A stretch of DNA of 6,377 nucleotides from assembly GCA_025996865.1 (NCBI GenBank), contig BNTV01000186.1, positions 1 to 6,377 on the forward strand, read 5' to 3'. A program made the translations under genes and the position numbers. How positions within the stretch are numbered: position 1 is the stretch's first letter; every line of letters starts with the position of its first letter. Shown piece after piece: positions 1 through 5,717 of the stretch. Below the pieces are notes generated by a model, which was not told the origin of the DNA, did not search any database, and worked only from the letters and a program-made list of their open reading frames with translations. Source of the stretch: Bacteroidia bacterium. GTDB lineage: Bacteria > Bacteroidota > Bacteroidia > Bacteroidales > Azobacteroidaceae.

Positions 1-127
1 CGCTTGTTCAACTACATTGAAGAAAGCATACAGAAATCTACTGCATGGGCGGTTTTCAGTCCGAACGACGGCAATACATGGATCAAAATCAAATGCCAGA
101 TTGAAAATTTCCTCAACAACCTGTGGC
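1..127 (+). repeat. Exact direct repeat, copy 1 (sheath C-terminal segment) at the window edge
   Basis: All 127 bases are identical to 1095-1221; divergence begins at 128 (a) versus 1222 (g). Read in frame 1 it encodes RLFNYIEESIQKSTAW onward to FLNNLW, the conserved core of the contractile-sheath C-terminal domain. The left boundary is unknown because the repeat runs to base 1. It could be the tail of an upstream sheath paralogue, the end of a 1094-bp tandem duplication, or an assembly overlap. Confidence 0.97.
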
Positions 128-354
128 AGCATCCGGAAAGAGAAGTAAGGTCACTTCTACTGAGACTCCTCCTAAGCCTAAAGTGTATATCAATAACAGC
201 ACATTTGTATTGTATGACAGCATCCGTTTGTTTTATGACAATGGAGGTGGAGTATGCTACATTGTACCAATTGGAGATTACAGCGATACGCCGGCTTTGG
301 ATGATTTTACGGCCGGTATTGAGGCATTGGAAACGAACGATATTGATGAAGTGA
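1..354 (+). pseudogene. Broken sheath C-terminal fragment reading out of frame across the 127/128 junction
   Basis: The frame-1 reading shows about 42 residues of genuine sheath C-terminal sequence (bases 1-126). After the junction it switches to meaningless sequence (QHPEREVRSLLLRLLL and onward), because 128 onward is the sheath gene in another frame; it stops at 352-354. The expected ending of a sheath, seen in the other copy as VGALAGSTPE through to RFSHKVQE, is missing. If the DNA is real this is a disrupted gene. If the junction is an assembly error, no such reading exists in the organism. I annotate it only to explain the bases and do not propose a protein. Confidence 0.5.
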
Positions 355-1400
355 CCTTACTTCTCTTTCCGGATGCTGCCGCAGGTCTGACTGATGCAGA
401 TCAGTTGGCTGCTGTTCAAAACGCAGCTTTAAAACATTGTGCAGATTTGGGAGATCGCTTTGCCATACTGGATATCAAGAAGTTTGACTCGCCAGAGATA
501 GATGATGTTCAGACTTTCAGGAACAAGATTTCAAGCAATGCTGAACAGCTTCGCTATGGCGCCGCTTATTATCCCTACCTCTCTACAGTCTATACCAAAG
601 GATTTACCTTTGATGATGTGAGCAACTACACGGTTGGATTTACAGTTAGAGTAAAACCAATAAGCGATGAACTTATGGAAACCCTTGAGGACATTATAAC
701 TCCTGATCCGGATAGTTTAACTGATGAAGAAGCAAGATTAACGCTTGAACTGCGCAAGAAGGCGATCAGCACTCAGATTCCCGGATACGACGACATCGTG
801 AAAGAGTTGAATGCCCGGGCAACCTTGATACCTCCCAGTGGGGCTATTGCCGGTATCATATCTGCTACCGATAGGAATCGCGGCGTTTGGAAGGCTCCGG
901 CCAATGTAAGTATTGCTTCCGTTAGTGGATTGTCGGATATCATTACCAACCAGACACAGGCCGATCTGAATATAGATTCCAATGCAGGTAAATCAGTGAA
1001 TGCCATCCGCGCATTCACAGGCAAAGGCATTTTGGTTTGGGGCGCTCGCACGCTGGATGGCAACAGTAATGAGTGGAGGTATATTCCTGTTCGACGCTTG
1101 TTCAACTACATTGAAGAAAGCATACAGAAATCTACTGCATGGGCGGTTTTCAGTCCGAACGACGGCAATACATGGATCAAAATCAAATGCCAGATTGAAA
1201 ATTTCCTCAACAACCTGTGGCGCGTCGGAGCATTGGCCGGGTCAACCCCTGAAAGCGCCTATATAGTTAATGTAGGATTAGGGTCGTCAATGACTGCCGA
1301 AGATATCCAGAATGGACTGCTTATTGTGGAAATAGCCTTGGCAGCCGTTCGTCCGTCTGAGTTCATTGTCTTGCGTTTCTCTCACAAAGTTCAGGAATAG
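129..1400 (+). CDS. Contractile tail sheath protein (Afp2/3/4-like), 5' truncated
   Basis: This is a sheath subunit of a contractile injection system; it polymerises around the inner tube and shortens to drive the tube and spike into a target. 423 residues are readable in frame from 129. The segment FVLYDSIRLFYDNGGG, with CYIVPIGDY just after it, sits at residues 26-51. Further along are PPSGAIAG (about 235), WGARTLD (about 304) and a C-terminal domain with RRLFNYIEES (322-331), VGALAGSTPE and the final RFSHKVQE, all typical of this family. The usual N-terminus with a TPGVY-type motif, roughly 90-110 residues, is absent in every frame upstream. A GTG at 123 could formally start the frame, but it lies inside the repeat and spans the 127/128 junction, so I do not accept it as a start. 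The C-terminal repeat covers about residues 323-364. The tube gene follows after 28 bp. The family call is strong; completeness is in doubt. Confidence 0.92.
   Translation, partial: ASGKRSKVTSTETPPKPKVYINNSTFVLYDSIRLFYDNGGGVCYIVPIGDYSDTPALDDFTAGIEALETNDIDEVTLLLFPDAAAGLTDADQLAAVQNAALKHCADLGDRFAILDIKKFDSPEIDDVQTFRNKISSNAEQLRYGAAYYPYLSTVYTKGFTFDDVSNYTVGFTVRVKPISDELMETLEDIITPDPDSLTDEEARLTLELRKKAISTQIPGYDDIVKELNARATLIPPSGAIAGIISATDRNRGVWKAPANVSIASVSGLSDIITNQTQADLNIDSNAGKSVNAIRAFTGKGILVWGARTLDGNSNEWRYIPVRRLFNYIEESIQKSTAWAVFSPNDGNTWIKIKCQIENFLNNLWRVGALAGSTPESAYIVNVGLGSSMTAEDIQNGLLIVEIALAAVRPSEFIVLRFSHKVQE
1095..1221 (+). repeat. Exact direct repeat, copy 2 (in-frame, inside the sheath gene)
   Basis: This copy is identical to 1-127 with an offset of 1094 bases. 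Here it continues naturally into the rest of the sheath C-terminal domain (RVGALAG), so it is the native context. Because 1094 is not a multiple of three, the two copies lie in different frames relative to the intervening coding sequence. Confidence 0.97.
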
Positions 1401-1428
1401 AATTAATTAACAAATAAATAAACATATC
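1401..1428 (+). promoter_or_regulatory. A/T-rich leader upstream of the first tube gene
   Basis: This 28-bp stretch between the sheath stop (TAG 1398-1400) and the tube ATG (1429) is the longest gap between genes here. It is almost entirely A and T and contains aattaattaa. There is no purine-rich Shine-Dalgarno core. Bacteroidota commonly start translation from A/T-rich leaders rather than SD sites, so it probably serves as a ribosome-accessible leader for the abundant tube protein. No TAnnTTTG promoter box is visible. Confidence 0.4.
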
Positions 1429-1881
1429 ATGGATTCTACAACAAAATATCCGCTTCCTTCCTTTCATTTCAATGTTTCATGGGAAGATGGTAAGACAGTC
1501 GCTTTTTCGGAAGTTTCCGGTTTAAGCATCGAAACAGAAGTGATTGAATATCGAGATGGCGAGAGTAAGAATTTCTCAAATATCAAGATGCCCGGGATGA
1601 AGAAATACACAGCTATTTCTCTCAAACGAGGCTCCGTAGCCGGTGACGATTCTCTTTTCAAATGGTGGAATACGATTAAAATGAATACTGTTGAGCGGAG
1701 GACAGTTACCATATCCCTGCTGAATGAAGAAAGTCAGCCGGTTATTACCTGGAAGGTGCAAAATGCTTTTCCTACCAAAATTGATAGCGGCTCGCTGAAT
1801 GCAAAGAATAACGAAGTTTTGATTGAGACATTGGATTTAGCCCACGAAGGGATAGCGGTTGAATATGCCAAATCAGAATAA
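1429..1881 (+). CDS. Tail tube protein 1 (gp19/Afp1-like, PF06841-type)
   Basis: Inner-tube subunit whose hexameric rings stack inside the sheath to form the channel of the injection machine. It has 150 residues, the usual size for this family. Hallmarks in order are YPLPSFHFNVSW (7-18), FSEVSGL (26-32), the IEYRDGE and IKMPGMKKY segments followed by LKRG, the SLLNEE strand, then FPTKIDSGSLNAKNNEV and a terminal ETLDLAHEG. The last two blocks are diagnostic of T4 gp19-like CIS tubes. ATG 1429 is the only sensible start, directly after the A/T-rich leader. It overlaps the second tube gene by 17 bases, which suggests coupled translation. It is a basic, complete and undamaged member of the family. 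Confidence 0.95.
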   Translation: MDSTTKYPLPSFHFNVSWEDGKTVAFSEVSGLSIETEVIEYRDGESKNFSNIKMPGMKKYTAISLKRGSVAGDDSLFKWWNTIKMNTVERRTVTISLLNEESQPVITWKVQNAFPTKIDSGSLNAKNNEVLIETLDLAHEGIAVEYAKSE

Positions 1882-2419
1882 TGCATCGGAAAAACAAACA
1901 ACACTGAAAGTTGATTATCAATTTGTCCCCAGCTTCCACTTCAAAGTCAGTTTTATTGGCTTTGAAGGGGTTGATATTGAGGCGAGGTTTCAGGATGTAG
2001 GTGGAATAGGAGCTGAATTGGAAACGGAGGCAGTCAAGGAAGGAGGTGAAAACAGGTTTACCCATACACTTCCTACTCGCACGAAGTTTCCACCTTTAGT
2101 ACTCAAAAGAGCCTTGCACGCACTTCCTTCTCATATAGTCAAATGGGCTGAAGATGCAATCTGCCATTTTGATTTTCAACTGCATCAGGTTGTCGTTTCT
2201 TTATTGGATGAGAATCTTGATCCGCTAAAGAGTTGGACTTTTATAGATGCCTATCCGACAAAAATTCAAATATCCGATCTGAATGCAAAAGAAAGCGGAT
2301 TAGTGATTGAGACGCTCGAATTGGCCTATAAACGTTCCGAATCAAAGAGCCTAAAGGATTTTAAAAGCGGTGAAAATCTCAAGATTGATATTTCCAAGGA
2401 TCATCTGAAACTAAAATAA
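1865..2419 (+). CDS. Tail tube protein 2 (Afp5-like paralogue of tube 1)
   Basis: A second, diverged gp19-like tube protein of 184 residues. The shared blocks with tube 1 are VPSFHFKVSF against LPSFHFNVSW near the N-terminus, SLLDENLDPLKSW against SLLNEESQPVITW, and YPTKIQISDLNAKESG with ETLELAYKR near the end. It differs by an N-terminal extension (MPNQNNASEKQTTLKVDYQF) and a lysine-rich tail of about 27 residues (SESKSLKDFKSGENLKID and beyond). ATG 1865 is chosen over an in-frame TTG at 1859 because it is the standard codon; it sits 17 bases inside the end of tube 1. In Afp-type systems the second tube paralogue forms a specialised ring at the baseplate end, next to the Afp7/spike parts, and the position just upstream of those genes here fits that. 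The exact ring position is inference. Confidence 0.92.
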   Translation: MPNQNNASEKQTTLKVDYQFVPSFHFKVSFIGFEGVDIEARFQDVGGIGAELETEAVKEGGENRFTHTLPTRTKFPPLVLKRALHALPSHIVKWAEDAICHFDFQLHQVVVSLLDENLDPLKSWTFIDAYPTKIQISDLNAKESGLVIETLELAYKRSESKSLKDFKSGENLKIDISKDHLKLK

Positions 2420-2428
2420 TAGACGGAA

Positions 2429-2584
2429 ATGACAATTCAGATTAACGAACTGGTTATTCGTGCCGAAATAGCAAAACAAGCCGGTGAGAAGAACGAGAGA
2501 CAAACAAATGAGGATTCCAATAAGGTGATACAAAGCTTTAGGAAGGACGTTAGAAATGACAATAAGAATAAAAGAGAAAGATAA
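2429..2584 (+). CDS. DUF5908-like small CIS protein (Afp6 position)
   Basis: ATG 2429 to TAA 2582-2584 encodes 51 residues: MTIQINELVIRAEIAKQ at the start, then a highly charged, Asn/Lys/Arg/Glu-rich remainder ending NKNKRER. The opening pattern (M-x-I-x-I-x-E-L-V-I-R/K-A) is the signature I associate with the DUF5908 family, short proteins encoded in Bacteroidota CIS loci between the tube and LysM-protein genes. The role is unknown; its position matches afp6/pvc6. It begins 9 bases after the tube 2 stop, and its stop shares one base with the next start (TAATG), so it is almost certainly translated as part of the operon. There are no membrane segments or cysteines. Confidence 0.8.
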   Translation: MTIQINELVIRAEIAKQAGEKNERQTNEDSNKVIQSFRKDVRNDNKNKRER

Positions 2585-3264
2585 TGGCAGACTCAGAATC
2601 CGGTGAATTAAGAAAACTTAAGTTTACAGCTTATTCCGATGTTAAATTTGAGAAAAAGCTTGAACATGATCCGTATATAGTGATGCTCAATCCTGAGGAT
2701 TTCAAAAGGAACTTCAATATCGCTTATAATGGTAAACAACCGACAGGTTCTACTTCTTCGGAAAAGAAGTACAGCAAGTCGGAACCGGAAACCTATTCTT
2801 TCGATTTTATTGTGGACGGCACAGGCGTGATAAATGGCATAAAGACCGATGTGACAAAAAATATCGAACATTTTTTATCGGTAGTATATAATTACTACTC
2901 GAAAGAACACCGTCCTCCGTATGTTGTGATAAATTATTGCGAACTCATTTTGAAATGCGTATTGACAACTTTAAGTATATCTTACACACTGTTCCACCCC
3001 AACGGTTATCCGCTCAGAGCAAAAATTACATGTTCTTTCAATGCCGTCAAAAGTGCAGAAGTGGAAGCGAAGGAATTGGATAAACAATCGCCGGATATCA
3101 CACATAAACGGGTATTGAAAGAAAGTGAGTTGCTGATCGCCATCTCCAACACGATTTATGAAAGCAACAAATACTATATAGACGTAGCAGAGAAAAACAA
3201 TCTGAATAATTTTCGGAAAATTAAACCGGGAACGGCACTCTATTTCCCTCCACTGAAAAATTAA
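2584..3264 (+). CDS. Afp7-like LysM-type tube/baseplate connector protein
   Basis: 226 residues, matching the size of Afp7/gp53-like connector proteins that join the tube end to the spike and baseplate. The N-terminal part contains the typical LNPEDFKRNFNIAYN block (around residues 35-49) and YSFDFIVDGTG (around 76-86). The middle has RPPYVVINYCELILKCVL and the YTLFHPNGYPLRAKI strand pair common to this family. The last 45 or so residues (LLIAISNTIYESNKYYIDVAEKNNL, then RKIKPGTALYFPP) have the LysM layout: a helix, a short loop, then a PGTxLxxPP-type strand. In CIS proteins this domain is structural and need not bind peptidoglycan. ATG 2584 overlaps the stop of the small upstream gene by one base, after a purine-rich stretch. 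The spike gene follows 5 bases later. Confidence 0.88.
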   Translation: MADSESGELRKLKFTAYSDVKFEKKLEHDPYIVMLNPEDFKRNFNIAYNGKQPTGSTSSEKKYSKSEPETYSFDFIVDGTGVINGIKTDVTKNIEHFLSVVYNYYSKEHRPPYVVINYCELILKCVLTTLSISYTLFHPNGYPLRAKITCSFNAVKSAEVEAKELDKQSPDITHKRVLKESELLIAISNTIYESNKYYIDVAEKNNLNNFRKIKPGTALYFPPLKN

Positions 3265-3269
3265 TATCC

Positions 3270-5015
3270 ATGGCAAACAACCCTATTTTCAACCGCGGAT
3301 CACGCATTTCATCATCCATACTGGTGAAAGGCAAAGAACTTGACTACAGATTCAAGCTGAGCAAGCTTACGGTGATGAAGGAGTTTAATAAAATCTCTTC
3401 AGCCGAGATTGTGCTGTTGGATGGTGATGTGGCCAGGGGTGATTTTGAGACAAGCAATACGGATGAAGTGTTGATCGGGAATGGGATTGAAATCCAAACA
3501 GGATACGACGGGCATAACGAGACTATCTTTAAAGGAATTATTGTTAAACTCGCCATTAAAGCAGAGGAGGAAACCTCTTATCTGGTAGTAACTGCAAAAG
3601 ACGAAGCCTGTAAAATGACCACAAACAGGCACAATGTGGTCTATTCGGAAGCAAGCGATAGTGACGTAATCGAAGAGATTATTCAGAAATATGGATTGAA
3701 ATTGGATATCGACAAAACATCCTTCAAATATGAATCGCTGACGCAGTATAACAGCAACGATTGGGATTTTATCAATATGCGGGCTGAAATCAATTCCATG
3801 CTCGTATATACCAAGGACGGAGAAGTAGTTGTGAAAAAACCGGACCTTGAAAAAGATCCTAAATTGGAGATTCACTACGGCTCAGGGGTTTTCGACTTTG
3901 AAGCCGAGATAGACGGGCGTACTAATTATACGGAATACGAAGCCGAATCATGGAACTTTAGCAACCAGGAACCGGATAGCGTGTCTCAAAAGACCGGAAT
4001 CGGCGATACTCCACAAGGCAATATTCTATCCAAAGACCTGGCTTCTGCCATGCAGAGCGATACCTGTAAAATCGCTGTTCAATCGACGCTGAATGATAAA
4101 GGTGTACTGACAGATTACCTGAATGCCATGATCATGCGGGATAATTTATCACGTATTACCGGTAGTGTAAGGATTTATGGGTTTGCCGACATACACCCCG
4201 GAGATATGATTGACTTGCAGAGAGTCGGCGACAGGTTTAACGGTAAAACATTTGTAACAGGCATCGAGCATCAGATTGAAGAAGGAGAGTGGTTTACTAC
4301 GATCCGGTTCGGAATGGATGCCTCCGTTTATGCAAAGAAATACGACGATATCAATAGCCTTGGCGCTTCGGGCATGTTGCCTGCCATTAACGGTTTGCAG
4401 ACAGGCAAAGTAATGCAGTTGGAAGACGATCCATTGGGCGAAGACAGGATTTTAATCTGTCTTACCGGTTTTGCCTCCGGTGAGAAAGGGATATGGGCAA
4501 GGATAGCGACATTGGATGCGGGGAACGAACGTGGTTCTTTTTTCCGGCCGGAAGTTGACGATGAGGTGATTGTCGGCTTTATCAACGACCATCCCGATGG
4601 CGCAGTCGTTCTGGGTATGATGAACAGCAGTACTATACCTGCTCCACAAAAAACGGACGCAGTTAATAATATAAAAGGTATTTATACGCGCTCGAAGATT
4701 AAGTTGGAGTTTGATGATGAGAAAAAAAGTGTTCTGATGGAAACACCGGGAGGTAACAAGCTATCCATAAGTGATGACGCCCAGGGAATTTCATTGGAAG
4801 ACCAACATGGCAACAAGGTAGTGCTCGACAGTAATGGCATTACCATCGAAAGCGCCGGAGCGCTCAATCTGAAGGCAAAAAAGGATGTCGCTTTGGAAGG
4901 ACTCAATATAGACATTATAGCGCAGAGTGCATTCAAAGCCGAAGGGGGAAGCGGTGCAGAAGTATCTACTTCAGGCAACGCCGTTTTAAAAGGTGCATTG
5001 GTTCAAATAAATTGA
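3270..5015 (+). CDS. vgrG: VgrG/Afp8-like spike protein
   Basis: Central trimeric spike of the injection machine, equivalent to a fusion of phage gp27 and gp5. It has 581 residues. Residues about 1-355 form the gp27-like hub, including YNSNDWDFINMRAEINSM and the later DIHPGDMIDLQRVGDRFNG. Residues about 370-455 form the gp5-like OB-fold (GLQTGKVMQLEDDPLGEDR, then FFRPEVDDEVIVGFIND and VVLGMMNSS). The C-terminal part is a beta-prism needle with regular short strands (GNKLSISDDAQGISLEDQHG, then NGITIESAGALNLKAKKDV), ending LKGALVQIN. No lysozyme or C-terminal effector domain is present, so it is a bare structural spike. ATG 3270 lies 5 bases after the Afp7-like gene, and the PAAR gene starts 5 bases after its stop. 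This order is typical for spike and tip proteins that act together. Confidence 0.96.
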   Translation: MANNPIFNRGSRISSSILVKGKELDYRFKLSKLTVMKEFNKISSAEIVLLDGDVARGDFETSNTDEVLIGNGIEIQTGYDGHNETIFKGIIVKLAIKAEEETSYLVVTAKDEACKMTTNRHNVVYSEASDSDVIEEIIQKYGLKLDIDKTSFKYESLTQYNSNDWDFINMRAEINSMLVYTKDGEVVVKKPDLEKDPKLEIHYGSGVFDFEAEIDGRTNYTEYEAESWNFSNQEPDSVSQKTGIGDTPQGNILSKDLASAMQSDTCKIAVQSTLNDKGVLTDYLNAMIMRDNLSRITGSVRIYGFADIHPGDMIDLQRVGDRFNGKTFVTGIEHQIEEGEWFTTIRFGMDASVYAKKYDDINSLGASGMLPAINGLQTGKVMQLEDDPLGEDRILICLTGFASGEKGIWARIATLDAGNERGSFFRPEVDDEVIVGFINDHPDGAVVLGMMNSSTIPAPQKTDAVNNIKGIYTRSKIKLEFDDEKKSVLMETPGGNKLSISDDAQGISLEDQHGNKVVLDSNGITIESAGALNLKAKKDVALEGLNIDIIAQSAFKAEGGSGAEVSTSGNAVLKGALVQIN

Positions 5016-5020
5016 AAGAT

Positions 5021-5299
5021 ATGGCAGCAGCAGCAAGAGTAGGAGATGTAAGTAATCATGGAGGAACAGTTGTTGGTCCGGGTGTATCCACCGTATTGAT
5101 CGGAGGGATGCCGGCAGCAGTGATGGGAGACAATCACGTATGTGTGATTCCTCCGCCCACGCATATTCCTTCTTCCCCTTTTGTGGTGGGAAGCACCACA
5201 GTCCTGATTGGAGGGATGCCTGCCCTGCGTACAACAGATGTATGTGGTTGCGGCGCTATGCCGATGGTGGGTTGTTTAACAGTACTAATTGGAGGATAA
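5021..5299 (+). CDS. PAAR-domain spike-tip protein (Afp10-like)
   Basis: 92-residue PAAR protein that caps and sharpens the VgrG needle. It is a single PAAR domain without an added toxin. The internal pseudo-repeats STVLIGGMPAAVMGD (23-37), TTVLIGGMPALRTTD (59-73) and LTVLIGG (86-92) give the cone its folded symmetry. Candidate metal ligands are His13 (NHGG), His39, Cys41, His48 and Cys75/Cys77; in known PAAR tips a zinc or iron ion is held by three His and one Cys, but I cannot say which are used here. ATG 5021 is chosen; an in-frame TTG at 5012 lies inside the spike gene's end and would add only three residues. It is followed 4 bases later by the gp25 gene. Confidence 0.95.
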   Translation: MAAAARVGDVSNHGGTVVGPGVSTVLIGGMPAAVMGDNHVCVIPPPTHIPSSPFVVGSTTVLIGGMPALRTTDVCGCGAMPMVGCLTVLIGG

Positions 5300-5303
5300 G
5301 ACA

Positions 5304-5711
5304 ATGGATGAAAAAAAGAATTTTTTAGGTATCGGCTGGAGTTTTCCTCCTGCGTTTTCCAAAGTGGAGAAAAAGGTGAAGATGGTATCCGACGAAGACG
5401 ATATAAAAGAAAGCCTTGAGATTATTTTATCTACTCAAGTCGGTGAGAGAATTATGCAACCTGCGTTCGGAGCCAATCTAAATTCTTTCATTTTTCAACC
5501 GATAAACGAGATGAACAGGGTAGAAATAAAAGACTTGGTTTTTACCGCCATCTATAATTTTGAGCCTCGTATCCGCCCTGATGATGTGATTTTGACGGAT
5601 CTATCACAAGAAGGAAAGATGATCCTCGATATATCGTATATCGTTAAAGCAACGAATGCGCGACACAACTTGGTATATCCCTTCTATCTGGAGGAAGGAA
5701 CATTGCTTTAA
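5304..5711 (+). CDS. Baseplate wedge protein gp25-like (Afp9, GPW_gp25 family)
   Basis: 135 residues, normal for gp25/TssE-like proteins, which form part of the baseplate wedge and seed sheath polymerisation. Family features are GIGWSFPPAF (9-18), the DDIKESLEIILSTQVGERIM block (32-51), PAFGANL (53-59) and the conserved FEPRI motif (86-90), whose Glu-Pro-Arg core is the hallmark of the fold. It ends in a short YIVKATNARHNLVYPF strand pair. ATG 5304 is preferred to an in-frame TTG at 5289 that lies inside the PAAR gene's end. It sits 4 bases after the PAAR stop and 6 bases before the Afp11-like gene. In the Serratia afp cluster the gp25 gene precedes the PAAR gene; here the order is reversed. 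Confidence 0.95.
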   Translation: MDEKKNFLGIGWSFPPAFSKVEKKVKMVSDEDDIKESLEIILSTQVGERIMQPAFGANLNSFIFQPINEMNRVEIKDLVFTAIYNFEPRIRPDDVILTDLSQEGKMILDISYIVKATNARHNLVYPFYLEEGTLL

Positions 5712-5717
5712 TTTTAG

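Noticed and set aside
123..128. GTG at 123 as the sheath start codon
   Set aside because: The codon lies inside the 127-bp repeat and the reading crosses the chimeric junction; the resulting protein would lack the expected sheath N-terminus.
1000..1266. Forward open frame of 88 codons inside the sheath gene
   Set aside because: It lies wholly within the sheath coding sequence in another frame; its protein is low in recognisable pattern and contradicts the clear sheath motifs.
1859..1864. TTG start for tube 2, and likewise TTG starts at 5012 (PAAR) and 5289 (gp25)
   Set aside because: Each has an ATG in the same frame a few codons downstream and would only add residues overlapping the previous gene.
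3399..3875. Reverse-strand open frame of 158 codons opposite the spike gene
   Set aside because: It is antisense to a well-supported VgrG-like gene; the translation is Phe/Ile-rich in the way antisense shadows are, and no start context or neighbour supports it.
5628..5642. Perfect 6-3-6 inverted repeat gatata-tcg-tatatc
   Set aside because: It is short, A/T-rich, inside the gp25 coding sequence and not followed by a T-run, so it is not a credible terminator or operator.
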